From an uncultured Bacteroidota bacterium (GTDB taxonomy: Bacteria > Bacteroidota > Bacteroidia > Chitinophagales > Chitinophagaceae), in contig CAIJLK010000036.1 in the NCBI GenBank assembly GCA_903821465.1, forward strand, positions 1 to 61,288: 61,288 bases of DNA, in the 5' to 3' direction. Positions 1 to 8,852 of the stretch are shown piece after piece (the first letter of the stretch is position 1; each line of letters starts with the position of its first letter). The position numbers and the translations under genes are program-made. A model generated the notes under the pieces. The model was given only the letters and a program-made list of their open reading frames with translations. It had not been told where the DNA came from and made no database searches.

Positions 1-40
1 TCTTCTTCCACTCTTCACTTTTATCTTTTATCTTTTATCT
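1..40. repeat. Copy 1 of a perfect 40-nt pyrimidine-rich repeat
   Basis: Positions 1-40 are identical base for base to 8689-8728. The unit has a CTTCTTCC-type head followed by TTTTATC heptads. This copy sits directly beyond the stop codon of the alcohol dehydrogenase and may extend left of the window. It diverges from the second copy at position 41. Its origin is unknown; a dispersed intergenic repeat or a duplicated 3' flank would both fit. Confidence 0.8.
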
Positions 41-46
41 CTTCAC

Positions 47-1090
47 TTACAACGTAGCCATGTCAATCACAAATCGATATTTTACATCAGATTTAATTAC
101 TCGCGCATAGGCTGCATTAATATCTTTCATTGCTATTAGTTCTATATCTGACACGATATTATGTTCTGCGCAATAATCTAACATTTCTTGGGTCTCTTTA
201 ATTCCCCCGATCATTGAACCCATAATACTTCTTCTCTTCGAGATCAATTTTGCTGCACTAACCCTGTTATCTTCCGGTGGTATACCAACCAACAACATGG
301 TTCCGTTAATCCGCAACAAATTCAAAAATTTATTCATGTCGTGTGGCGCTGCTACGGTATTTAATATAAAGTCAAAACTATTGGCCGCTTTTTTCATCGC
401 CTCTTCATCGGTTGATAAAATAAAATGATGGGCTCCTAATTTTTTTGCATCCGCTTCTTTAGATGCGCTCGTGCTCAACATGGTAACTTCAGCACCGAAT
501 GATGCTGCAAACTTAACTGCCATATGTCCCAATCCACCTAAACCAAGTACTGCCACTTTATGACCCTTGCCTACACCTGCATATCTTAAGGGCGACCAAG
601 TAGTAATACCTGCGCATAATAAAGGTGCAACTGCAGCCAGATTTTCTGTAAATGGAACTTTCAAAGTATAATGTTCATCCACAACAATTTTACTTGAATA
701 TCCGCCATAGGCCACTGTTTTTCCGTCGCGCTCGTATCCGTTATAGGTACCAGTCATTCCATTTTCACAATACTGTTCTAAATCATCTTTACAACAATCG
801 CATTTTCTACAAGAATCAATAAACACACCAACACCTGCTACATCACCCACTTTGAATTTTGTAACGCCTGCACCTACTTGAGATACACGACCCACAATTT
901 CATGACCTGGAACCAAGGGATATAAAGCCGGCCCCCATTCGCTTCTGGCCATATGAATATCAGAGTGACAAACTCCGCAATATAAAATATCGATGAGTAC
1001 ATCTTTTTCTCCCACCGATCTCCTTTCAAATGCAAAGGGTTCTAAGTCGGTTGATTTACTTAATGCAGCATAAGATTTAACTGGAATCAT
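47..1090 (-). CDS. Zinc-dependent NAD(P) alcohol dehydrogenase (cinnamyl-alcohol dehydrogenase type)
   Basis: This 347-aa cytoplasmic enzyme should interconvert alcohols and aldehydes with NAD(P)H. The catalytic zinc ligands are visible as Cys41 in CGVCHSD, His63-Glu64 in the GHE motif, and Cys159. The structural zinc is held by Cys94, Cys97, Cys100 and Cys108. The Rossmann nucleotide motif GLGGLGH lies near residues 183-189, and the following STSxxK stretch resembles NADPH-preferring members such as YahK/AdhA. Length is normal for the family. The start is ATG and begins MIPVKSYAA, as in relatives. It stands alone on the minus strand, divergent from the DUF5916 gene, with a 9-bp inverted repeat in the shared upstream region. 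The physiological substrate cannot be read from the sequence. Confidence 0.93.
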   Translation of the reverse strand: MIPVKSYAALSKSTDLEPFAFERRSVGEKDVLIDILYCGVCHSDIHMARSEWGPALYPLVPGHEIVGRVSQVGAGVTKFKVGDVAGVGVFIDSCRKCDCCKDDLEQYCENGMTGTYNGYERDGKTVAYGGYSSKIVVDEHYTLKVPFTENLAAVAPLLCAGITTWSPLRYAGVGKGHKVAVLGLGGLGHMAVKFAASFGAEVTMLSTSASKEADAKKLGAHHFILSTDEEAMKKAANSFDFILNTVAAPHDMNKFLNLLRINGTMLLVGIPPEDNRVSAAKLISKRRSIMGSMIGGIKETQEMLDYCAEHNIVSDIELIAMKDINAAYARVIKSDVKYRFVIDMATL

Positions 1091-1128
1091 AACTAATATA
1101 TTATTAAGGTTATATGAATGAACAACTT

Positions 1129-1171
1129 GTTACAACTAATTACTCTGTGAAAATATAATAACAGTTGTAAC
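1129..1171. promoter_or_regulatory. 9-bp inverted repeat upstream of the alcohol dehydrogenase
   Basis: GTTACAACT at 1129-1137 is exactly complementary to AGTTGTAAC at 1163-1171, with 25 bases between. The pair begins 39 bases upstream of the minus-strand dehydrogenase start. It could be a repressor operator with two half-sites or a hairpin in the leader. No regulator is identified nearby. Confidence 0.4.
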
Positions 1172-1205
1172 TAGCTTTAGTTTAACAGAAATAAAAAGTT
1201 TCTAA

Positions 1206-1213
1206 TAGCTTTG
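1206..1213 (+). promoter_or_regulatory. Candidate Bacteroidota -7 element for the DUF5916 gene
   Basis: TAGCTTTG matches the Bacteroidota sigma-A -7 consensus TAnnTTTG exactly and lies about 70 bases before the start of the next plus-strand gene. No clean -33 TTG element is visible at the usual spacing, so this is only a candidate. Confidence 0.35.
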
Positions 1214-1282
1214 ACCTGAAAAATATAGTATCTGAGATCGCTGCCAACCTAATGCATTTTTAAATAAGACAACCAAATTACT

Positions 1283-3451
1283 TTGAATAAATTAACGCTT
1301 GCCTTTCTTATCTGCCTGCCGGTATGCTTATTAGCACAAAAGAAAAATAGCGGTTTCAGAATTCATATTCGTCGAACACAATCGCCTATCATTATTGATG
1401 GAAAAATGAACGATGTTGCCTGGCAAAATGCGGCTTCCGTATCATCCTTCTACAGAGTTTTACCAATGGATACGGGTATGGCAAAAGTTCCTACTGAAGT
1501 GCGTATGTGCTTCGATGATGAGAATATATATATCCTTGCCATATGTACTAAAACAGTAAAGGGACCAGATATGGTTGAATCACTTAGGCGCGATTTTGCT
1601 TTTCAAAAAAACGACAACTTTATTTTCTTCCTTGATCCTTTCGACGATCAAACCAGTGGTTTCACTTTTGGTGCCAATGCGGCTGGGGCACAATGGGATG
1701 GCTCTCTTTATGAAGGTGGCAAAGCAGATTTGAACTGGGATAGCAAATGGAATTCAGTAGTATTATCAAATAAAGACGCCTATATTTTTGAAGCATCTAT
1801 TCCTTTTAAAACAATTCGTTACAAAAAAGGATTAAAGGAATGGGGAATTAATTTTAGTAGGAACGATTTGAAATCTACCGAAAAATCGAGCTGGGCGCCT
1901 GTTCCACGGCAATTCCCAACTGCTTCCTTAGCATATACAGGAGTACTTGAATGGGATGAACCTCCACCCGCTCAAGGAACTAATTTTTCTTTAATTCCCT
2001 ATTTACTTGGCGGTGTTTCAAAAGATAATAGTACTGGAAAAAACACTGCTTGGAAATCTGAAATCGGACTCGACGCAAAACTTGCTGTCACTTCTTCACT
2101 TAACCTCGACCTCACATTACACCCCGATTTTTCACAGGTAGATGTAGATAAACAAGTGATTAATCTGAGTCGCTTTGAATTATTCTTCCCTGAAAAAAGA
2201 CAATTCTTTTTAGAGAATAGCGACATCTTCGGAAATTTTGGATACTCCTCCATTCGTCCTTTCTTTTCGCGTCGCATCGGACTCGATGCACCCATTTCAG
2301 CTGGCGGAAGATTAAGTGGTAAGATCGATAAGAACTGGCGTATCGGTGTGATGGATATGCAAACAGAAAAACAAGACCAGACTGGATTGCCTAAAGAAAA
2401 TTATGCGGTAATAGTTCTACAGCGAAAAGTTTTTAGCAGATCAAATATTGGCATCATCTATATTGATAAATCTGCTGTTGGAAGTATTGCAGATTCCTTT
2501 AAAACCAAATACAGTGCCTATAATCGCAACATAGGAATGGAGTATAATCTAGCATCGGCAAACAATATGTTTACAGGAAAATTTTTGTATTTGAAATCAT
2601 TTAGTCCCAATACCACTAATAACAACGATGTGGTTTCGGGTAACCTCGTCTATAGCAGTAGAAAATGGAACCTCTCATTGCAAGAAGAATATGTGGGCAA
2701 GAGTTATACGGCAGAAGTCGGTTATGTTCCAAGGAATGGATATATGAGAATCAATCCTCAAATGACCCGTAACTATTTCCCAAGTTCAGGCAATATATTG
2801 AGTCATGGCCCACAATTCGTTGCCAACTTTTATTATGATCAAAACCTTACAAGAAATACTGATTACCAAGTTGGGGCATCCTATATTATAAAATATCGTA
2901 ACAGTACTAGCTTATCTGGAATTGTACTGCACGATTATGTAGAAATTCTTAAAGCATTTGACCCAACCAATACTGGCAAAGATTCTTTGGCTGTTGGATC
3001 GAAACATAATTGGACAACAGTTGGACTCGACCTGGTTTCAAAACCTCAAAAATTGTTTACCTATATTTTCTCTATGCGCTATGGTGGCTATTATGCAAAC
3101 GGAAAGCTATTCAATCTGTCAAGCGAATTGGGATATCGCATACAACCCTATTGCAGCATCGCTTTGAGCTCGGCTTATTATATGCTTAATCTTCCCAACC
3201 CATGGGGCAATAATGGGTACTTGTTAATTGGTCCGAAAATCGACCTCACACTTACCAATACCTTTTTCTACACCACTTATATTCAATACAACCAACAACA
3301 GAATAACCTAAATCTGAACATGCGTTTACAGTGGCGTTACAAACCCGCTTCTGATCTGTTTCTGGTGTATTCGAATAATTATTATTCTAGTCCATTCACA
3401 ACAAAGAACAATGCATTTGTTTTGAAATTAACCTACTGGTGGAATAAATAA
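1283..3451 (+). CDS. DUF5916 protein with N-terminal CBM9-like domain, outer membrane
   Basis: This 722-aa protein has a signal peptide (about residues 1-18, ending LLAQ). A carbohydrate-binding family 9-like domain follows, seen in IIIDGKMNDVAWQNA and the FFLDPFDDQ block (about residues 35-220). The rest, from about 230 to the end, is the DUF5916 region. Its alternating aromatic strands and the C-terminal TYWWNK suggest an outer-membrane beta-barrel. Function is not established; such proteins occur widely in Bacteroidota, often near secreted hydrolases. The start is a TTG codon giving MNKLTLAF; no ATG before the signal peptide fits better. It precedes two rhamnosidase genes on the same strand, with a 70-base gap that could hold its own promoter for them. 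A role in glycan or peptide handling at the surface is inference. Confidence 0.85.
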   Translation: MNKLTLAFLICLPVCLLAQKKNSGFRIHIRRTQSPIIIDGKMNDVAWQNAASVSSFYRVLPMDTGMAKVPTEVRMCFDDENIYILAICTKTVKGPDMVESLRRDFAFQKNDNFIFFLDPFDDQTSGFTFGANAAGAQWDGSLYEGGKADLNWDSKWNSVVLSNKDAYIFEASIPFKTIRYKKGLKEWGINFSRNDLKSTEKSSWAPVPRQFPTASLAYTGVLEWDEPPPAQGTNFSLIPYLLGGVSKDNSTGKNTAWKSEIGLDAKLAVTSSLNLDLTLHPDFSQVDVDKQVINLSRFELFFPEKRQFFLENSDIFGNFGYSSIRPFFSRRIGLDAPISAGGRLSGKIDKNWRIGVMDMQTEKQDQTGLPKENYAVIVLQRKVFSRSNIGIIYIDKSAVGSIADSFKTKYSAYNRNIGMEYNLASANNMFTGKFLYLKSFSPNTTNNNDVVSGNLVYSSRKWNLSLQEEYVGKSYTAEVGYVPRNGYMRINPQMTRNYFPSSGNILSHGPQFVANFYYDQNLTRNTDYQVGASYIIKYRNSTSLSGIVLHDYVEILKAFDPTNTGKDSLAVGSKHNWTTVGLDLVSKPQKLFTYIFSMRYGGYYANGKLFNLSSELGYRIQPYCSIALSSAYYMLNLPNPWGNNGYLLIGPKIDLTLTNTFFYTTYIQYNQQQNNLNLNMRLQWRYKPASDLFLVYSNNYYSSPFTTKNNAFVLKLTYWWNK

Positions 3452-3521
3452 ATTGACTTTTTTCAGTGCCGGATAGTTGTATCTTTAAGAGAAGTATTCA
3501 ATCACTAACTATTTGCTTTTT

Positions 3522-6233
3522 ATGAAAAAACAGACCACACTGTTTCTTGCAATGATGGTATTATTTGCAACTGGATATACACAATCATCTGTACAAGACC
3601 TTTTAACAGAAAATAAAACTAATCCTATTGGAATTGATGTTAGCGTTCCGAGGTTTAGCTGGCAACTAAATAGCGATACGAGAAATACCAATCAGATCGC
3701 CTATGAAATAAAATTAACTGGCCCGAACAAATCTGGTAATTGGAATAGTGGTAAAGTAAATTCTAACCAGTCTGTACAAGTGGCCTATGCTGGTCCCGCT
3801 TTACAATCGAATAATAAATACCAATGGCAGGTTCGCGTGTGGGACCAATCCAATAAAGCTTCTGCATGGAGTGACCCCGTATTTTTTCAAATGGGATTAT
3901 TAAAGATCGAAGACTGGACAGCAAAATGGATCGAACCTGGTTATAAAGAAGACGAACTATTAAGGCCTAGTCCGCTTTTCAGAAAAACATTCACTAGCAA
4001 CAAAAAAATTCTTTCCGCTACAGCATACATAACAGCACATGGATTATATGAAGCTCATATAAATGGAAAAAGAGTAGGCGACGCTTATCTTACGCCAGGG
4101 TGGACCGTCTATCAAAAAAGATTACAGTACCAAGCATACGATGTAACTAATTTATTACAATCAGGAAAAAATGCCATCGCCGTTTCATTGGGTAGTGGTT
4201 GGTATCGTGGCATTATTGGATTTGCAAATAATAAAAATGTTTATGGAAAAGATATTGCGCTTTTAATGCAAATACAAATTGTATATAGCGATGGAAGCAT
4301 TGAAAAGATTGGAACCGATGCAAGTTGGAAATCAGGTATCGGCGCAATCCGCTCTGCTGAGATTTATAATGGTGAAACTATTGATGCAAGACAAGAAAAA
4401 GCGGGATGGAAACTGCCCGAGTATAACGACGAAGACTGGTCAGCCGTTGCACTTGGCAAACAAAGCATGACTAATATTATTGCCACAGAAAATGAATTGG
4501 TAAAAAAACATGAGGTCTTTCATCCAGCGAAAATTTTTACAACACCAAAGGGAGAGAAAGTGATCGACTTCGGACAAAATCTAGTTGGCTGGGTAACTAT
4601 GAAAGTGAAAGGCAACTCGGGCGATAAGATCACTATCTCGCATGCTGAAGTGTTAGACAAGCAAGGAAATTTTTATACCGAAAATTTGCGTGCCGCTATT
4701 TGTCAGAATACCTATATTTTAAAAGGCGGTGAAGAAGAGATCTTTGAACCGCATTTTACTTGGCAAGGTTTCAGATATGCAAAAATTGATGGCTATCCAG
4801 GCGAACTCAATTCAGAAAATTTTTCTGCAGTGGCTTTGTATTCCGATATGCCACAAACTGGAAGCTTTAGTACATCGAATGATTTAATTAATCAGTTGCA
4901 ACATAATATTCAATGGGGACAAAACGGCAACTTCCTTGATGTGCCTACAGATTGTCCGCAAAGAGATGAGCGCTTAGGATGGACAGGCGATGCACAAGCT
5001 TTTTCACGCACTGCCGCATTCAATAGAAATGTCAATAGCTTTTTTGCAAAATGGATGAAAGATGTAGCTGCCGATCAACTACCCAATGGAAGTGTACCTT
5101 TTGTAATTCCAAATATTCTAGGAGCTAGTGCTGCTGGTGCTACAGGATGGGCAGATGTTGCAACGATCATTCCATGGAATATGTGGCTCGCTTATGGCGA
5201 TAAAAGATTGCTTGAACAACAATATCCAAGCATGAAATCATGGCTAGGTTATATGCAGGCCCAAAGCAAAAACGATTTATGGAATACAGGATTTCATTTT
5301 GGCGACTGGCTCTTCTATCGTCCGTTCGATGATAATGATGGAAGCTCTGCGGTAACTGATAAATATTTAATTGCACAAAGCTTCTTTGCACATACCGCAC
5401 AGATCTTGATCAATACAGCAAAGGTTTTGGGTAAAACCGATGATGTGGCCACTTTTGAAGCCATCATGAAAAAAACAAAAGACGCTTATTTAAAAGAATA
5501 TGTAACAGGTTCAGGCAGGCTTGTGTCCTCTACACAAACCGCTTATGTCTTGGCTTTACAATTTGATATGTTACCCGATAGCATGCGTGCACAAGCTGCA
5601 GCCAGACTCGTTGCAAATATTAAAAGTTATGGCAACCACCTAACCACCGGATTTCTTGGCACACCTTATCTGTGTGAAGTACTTTCGAAATTCGGATATA
5701 CAGATATGGCTTTTACTTTATTACTTCAAGAGACCTATCCTTCTTGGTTATATCCTGTAAAAATGGGTGCCACTACTATTTGGGAAAGATGGAACGGTAT
5801 TAGAACCGACGGAAGTTTCGAACCCGCATCCATGAATTCTTTTAATCACTATGCATATGGCGCTATTGGCGATTGGATGTATCGGGTGATGGTGGGAATA
5901 GATACTTATGAAGACGGACCCGGCTATCAGCATATCAAGATCGAACCACATTTCGGAGGAACTTTTACAAATGCATCAGCCAATCTGAAAACCTATTATG
6001 GAACTGTAAGTAGTGGATGGAGACTTGGGGCCGACTCTATTCAGATCGATGCGCAAATACCTGCCAATACAAGGGCAACAATTATTGTTCCTGCAAGATC
6101 AAGAAATGAAATTACCGAAAACGGCAAACCTTTATCTGAAGATATTCAAACAGGTCCATCCGATAATTTCAGTACCAGTATTCGAATAGAAATCGGATCA
6201 GGTAAATATCATTTCGAAGTAAAACGAAAATAA
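3522..6233 (+). CDS. Secreted alpha-L-rhamnosidase, GH78
   Basis: This 903-aa enzyme should remove terminal alpha-L-rhamnose from plant or microbial glycans by inversion. The layout follows GH78: signal peptide (MKKQTTLFLAMMVLFATGYTQ region), Ig-like N-terminal domain, a beta-sandwich carrying HGLYEAHINGKRVGD, and a second sandwich with DFGQNLVGWV. The (alpha/alpha)6 barrel contains DCPQRDERLGWTGD near residue 480, with the presumed general acid, and a second acidic site in TTIWERWNG near 752. A C-terminal beta domain ends the protein. I chose the ATG at 3522; a TTG three codons upstream is less likely because the signal peptide starts neatly here. The next gene, 30 bases downstream, is a divergent member of the same superfamily, so the two are probably co-transcribed. 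Confidence 0.92.
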   Translation: MKKQTTLFLAMMVLFATGYTQSSVQDLLTENKTNPIGIDVSVPRFSWQLNSDTRNTNQIAYEIKLTGPNKSGNWNSGKVNSNQSVQVAYAGPALQSNNKYQWQVRVWDQSNKASAWSDPVFFQMGLLKIEDWTAKWIEPGYKEDELLRPSPLFRKTFTSNKKILSATAYITAHGLYEAHINGKRVGDAYLTPGWTVYQKRLQYQAYDVTNLLQSGKNAIAVSLGSGWYRGIIGFANNKNVYGKDIALLMQIQIVYSDGSIEKIGTDASWKSGIGAIRSAEIYNGETIDARQEKAGWKLPEYNDEDWSAVALGKQSMTNIIATENELVKKHEVFHPAKIFTTPKGEKVIDFGQNLVGWVTMKVKGNSGDKITISHAEVLDKQGNFYTENLRAAICQNTYILKGGEEEIFEPHFTWQGFRYAKIDGYPGELNSENFSAVALYSDMPQTGSFSTSNDLINQLQHNIQWGQNGNFLDVPTDCPQRDERLGWTGDAQAFSRTAAFNRNVNSFFAKWMKDVAADQLPNGSVPFVIPNILGASAAGATGWADVATIIPWNMWLAYGDKRLLEQQYPSMKSWLGYMQAQSKNDLWNTGFHFGDWLFYRPFDDNDGSSAVTDKYLIAQSFFAHTAQILINTAKVLGKTDDVATFEAIMKKTKDAYLKEYVTGSGRLVSSTQTAYVLALQFDMLPDSMRAQAAARLVANIKSYGNHLTTGFLGTPYLCEVLSKFGYTDMAFTLLLQETYPSWLYPVKMGATTIWERWNGIRTDGSFEPASMNSFNHYAYGAIGDWMYRVMVGIDTYEDGPGYQHIKIEPHFGGTFTNASANLKTYYGTVSSGWRLGADSIQIDAQIPANTRATIIVPARSRNEITENGKPLSEDIQTGPSDNFSTSIRIEIGSGKYHFEVKRK

Positions 6234-6263
6234 GTTTCGATCAGCTAGCATAAACATACCTAT

Positions 6264-8621
6264 ATGAAAAAGGCTTTCCTATTCTTCGCGATCTGCATCG
6301 CGATGTTATCTTCTGCACAAGAAATAGATCTTCAACACCAGCCATGGAAAGCGTCTTGGATAACCGTGCCGAATAGTTCCGCAAATGATTATGGCGTTTA
6401 TTTATTTCGGAAAAAAATTGCGATCACCAATAAACCTGCTAGCTATTTAGTGCATGTGTCGGCCGATAACCGATACAAATTATTTGTGAACGAACAAATG
6501 ATCTCAATAGGTCCAGCCCGTGGAGATATTACACATTGGAATTATGAAACCATTGATCTGGCACCCTATTTTAAAGCAGGTGCAAATACAGTGGCAGCAA
6601 TTGTGTGGAACGAAGGCGAACAAAAACCAGAAGCTCAGATCAGCTATAGAACTGGATTCTTAATGCAGGGCTCAAATTTTAAAGACTCCTTATTAAATAC
6701 CGATAGTACTTGGAAATGCATACAGGATACCTCTTACAAACCACTAGCTGTGAATATGTATACTTATTATGTAACCGGACCAGGTGAACATATTCAAATC
6801 AAGTATAGCGAAAAAGGCTGGCAGAAAAATGAATTCAATGATGCCAATTGGAAAAAAGCAATTGCCATTAGCGGCGCTTACCCAAAAAATATTTTGTTGA
6901 TGGATATGCCTGTTGGCTGGAATCTTATTCCTTCTTCCCTTCCCGCCATGGAGATCAGCTATCAACGTTTGCAAAAAACAATTCGAGAAAGCGGAAAAAA
7001 TATTCCCGCAGGTTTTCCTTCCAATAAAATTTCATTCAGCATTCCTGCAAATAGTACAGACACCATTTTATTAGATCAAAGTTTTTTAACCAATGCTTAT
7101 CCTACCATCCTATTTGCAAAAGGGAAAAATGCTAGTATTAAAGTAGGATATGCTGAAGCTCTTTTTACAAAATATCCTGCTAAAGGAAATAGGAATGAAA
7201 CAGCAGGCAAGGTTTTCGTTGGCAAAGAAGATAAGATCATTTCAGATGGCTCCATCGATCAATCCTTCACTGCTTTAAATTTTAGAACCTACCGATATAT
7301 TCAATTGATTATTCAAACCCAAGAAGAACCCATTGAGATCAAAGACCTTTATGGAAATTTTACTGGCTATCCTTTTACACGCAAAGCAAACTTTAGCGCA
7401 GAGAATCCATTATACAATCAGATCTTAGACATTGGCTGGCGTACTGCAAGATTATGTGCTTGGGAAACTTATACCGATTGCCCCTACTACGAACAATTAC
7501 AATATATTGGGGATACCAGAATTCAAGCGTTAGTATCAATCTATAATACGGGCGATGAAAGATTGATTCGTAACGCTTTGAATCAGATGAACGAATCGCG
7601 TTTACCTGAAGGAGTTACACTGAGCAGACATCCCTCACACACGGCTCAATTGATTCCCACATTTTCTTTATGGTATATCGATATGTTGCACGACTATTGG
7701 ATGTATGGAAAAGATGAAGCTTTTGTAAAAGATAAATTAATGGGCACCCGTGGCATCTTGGAATTCTTTAAACGTTTTCAGCAAAAAGATCATTCACTAA
7801 AGGATGTGCCTTATTGGAATTTTACCGACTGGTGCGAAACCAAGGGATGGGATGGTGGCCGTGCTCCTGTAGGAAAAGATGGTTACTCATCCGTGATGGA
7901 TTTACTTTTATTGTACACTTATCAGATGGCTGCCGATTTGGAATTAAAGATCGGGATCCCTGCATTGGCTGATCAATACAAAGCAGAAGCAAAAATTTTA
8001 CAGCAAACCATACGCAATAAATATTTCGATGCTGGTAAAAAATTATTCGCCGATCGCACAGAAAAAGATTTGTACTCTCAACACGCCAATACTTTAGCTA
8101 TTCTAACAGGAACAAGTACAGGTGAAGAAGCAAAGTCTATTGCTGAAAAATTAATGAAGGATACCAGCATTACAGAAGCTACCATCTTTTATAAATACTA
8201 TGTATACCAGGCCCTCACAAAAGCAGGCTTTGGAAATGAGTATTTGAATTGGTTGGATATTTGGAAAAGGAATATTAAAGAAGGACTTACCACCTGGGCC
8301 GAGATCTCTGATATCAATAATGCCAGAAGCGATTGTCATGCCTGGGGTGCTAGTCCGAATATCGAATTCTTCCGCACTGTTTTAGGAATTGATAGCGATG
8401 CACCATCCTTTAAAAAAGTAAAGATCGTTCCACACTTGGGCAATGAAACCAATATCAGTGGAAGCATTCCACATCCGCAAGGAACCATCAGTACGCGTTA
8501 TGTTTTGAAAAATAATCAGTGGAATATTCAAATCGATCTGCCTAAAACCATCACCGGCAAATTTGAATGGAAGGGCAAAACCTATCCCCTCCAATCTGGC
8601 AGCAATAAATTTTCGCTATGA
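6264..8621 (+). CDS. Alpha-L-rhamnosidase-like secreted glycosidase (GH78-related)
   Basis: This 785-aa protein has a signal peptide ending SSAQ, then a beta-sandwich region with HVSADNRYKLFVNEQ. A six-hairpin barrel follows with TYTDCPYYEQLQYIGDTR near residue 402, the counterpart of the GH78 DCPQRDER motif. A second conserved acidic segment, TTWAEISD, lies near 675. The C-terminal part (VKIVPHLG...GSIPHPQGTI) matches the usual beta domain. It belongs to a subgroup different from the upstream GH78 enzyme, so the pair may act on different linkages or in sequence. Substrate is not certain: rhamnose is the family expectation, but this subgroup is less characterised. It lies 30 bases downstream of the first rhamnosidase and ends the plus-strand run. 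Confidence 0.85.
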   Translation: MKKAFLFFAICIAMLSSAQEIDLQHQPWKASWITVPNSSANDYGVYLFRKKIAITNKPASYLVHVSADNRYKLFVNEQMISIGPARGDITHWNYETIDLAPYFKAGANTVAAIVWNEGEQKPEAQISYRTGFLMQGSNFKDSLLNTDSTWKCIQDTSYKPLAVNMYTYYVTGPGEHIQIKYSEKGWQKNEFNDANWKKAIAISGAYPKNILLMDMPVGWNLIPSSLPAMEISYQRLQKTIRESGKNIPAGFPSNKISFSIPANSTDTILLDQSFLTNAYPTILFAKGKNASIKVGYAEALFTKYPAKGNRNETAGKVFVGKEDKIISDGSIDQSFTALNFRTYRYIQLIIQTQEEPIEIKDLYGNFTGYPFTRKANFSAENPLYNQILDIGWRTARLCAWETYTDCPYYEQLQYIGDTRIQALVSIYNTGDERLIRNALNQMNESRLPEGVTLSRHPSHTAQLIPTFSLWYIDMLHDYWMYGKDEAFVKDKLMGTRGILEFFKRFQQKDHSLKDVPYWNFTDWCETKGWDGGRAPVGKDGYSSVMDLLLLYTYQMAADLELKIGIPALADQYKAEAKILQQTIRNKYFDAGKKLFADRTEKDLYSQHANTLAILTGTSTGEEAKSIAEKLMKDTSITEATIFYKYYVYQALTKAGFGNEYLNWLDIWKRNIKEGLTTWAEISDINNARSDCHAWGASPNIEFFRTVLGIDSDAPSFKKVKIVPHLGNETNISGSIPHPQGTISTRYVLKNNQWNIQIDLPKTITGKFEWKGKTYPLQSGSNKFSL

Positions 8622-8627
8622 TCATCC

Positions 8628-8651
8628 CCGGCCCCGATCACTCGGGGCTGG
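8628..8651. repeat. GC-rich hairpin in an AT-rich spacer
   Basis: GCCCCGA (8631-8637) and TCGGGGC (8642-8648) form a perfect 7-bp stem with a 4-base loop, extendable to 10 bp with one G:U pair. It begins a few bases after the rhamnosidase stop codon and is much richer in G+C than its surroundings. A T-rich but not uniform tract follows, so it may act as a terminator or be part of a repeated intergenic element with 8689-8728. Confidence 0.55.
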
Positions 8652-8688
8652 AGTTATCGTTATCACTTTTATCTTTTCTCTTTTCTCT

Positions 8689-8728
8689 TCTTCTTCCACT
8701 CTTCACTTTTATCTTTTATCTTTTATCT
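8689..8728. repeat. Copy 2 of the perfect 40-nt pyrimidine-rich repeat
   Basis: This stretch is identical to window positions 1-40 and continues with one more TTTTATC heptad before an A-run. Like the first copy it lies just past the 3' end of a gene, downstream of a GC-rich hairpin. The short open frames here (8563-8806) are low-complexity products of the repeat. Confidence 0.8.
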
Positions 8729-8852
8729 TTTATCTTAAAAAAAGGTGTATTCACCCCCCTATCCCTATTTGATTCCAGAAAAAGGGTTTGTATATTAACG
8801 CAGTAATCCCGCGTAAACAGCTCCCCATTTTTTCTACCCTTTATAATTTGCT

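Noticed and set aside
3453..3487. Promoter pair TTG...TATCTTTA before the first rhamnosidase
   Set aside because: The -7 element has one mismatch and the spacer is about 24 bases, longer than the usual 17-19, so it is not listed as a feature.
8563..8806. Two overlapping short open frames after the second rhamnosidase
   Set aside because: They translate the GC hairpin and the TTTTATC repeat into low-complexity Leu/Phe/Ser runs and have no gene-like features.
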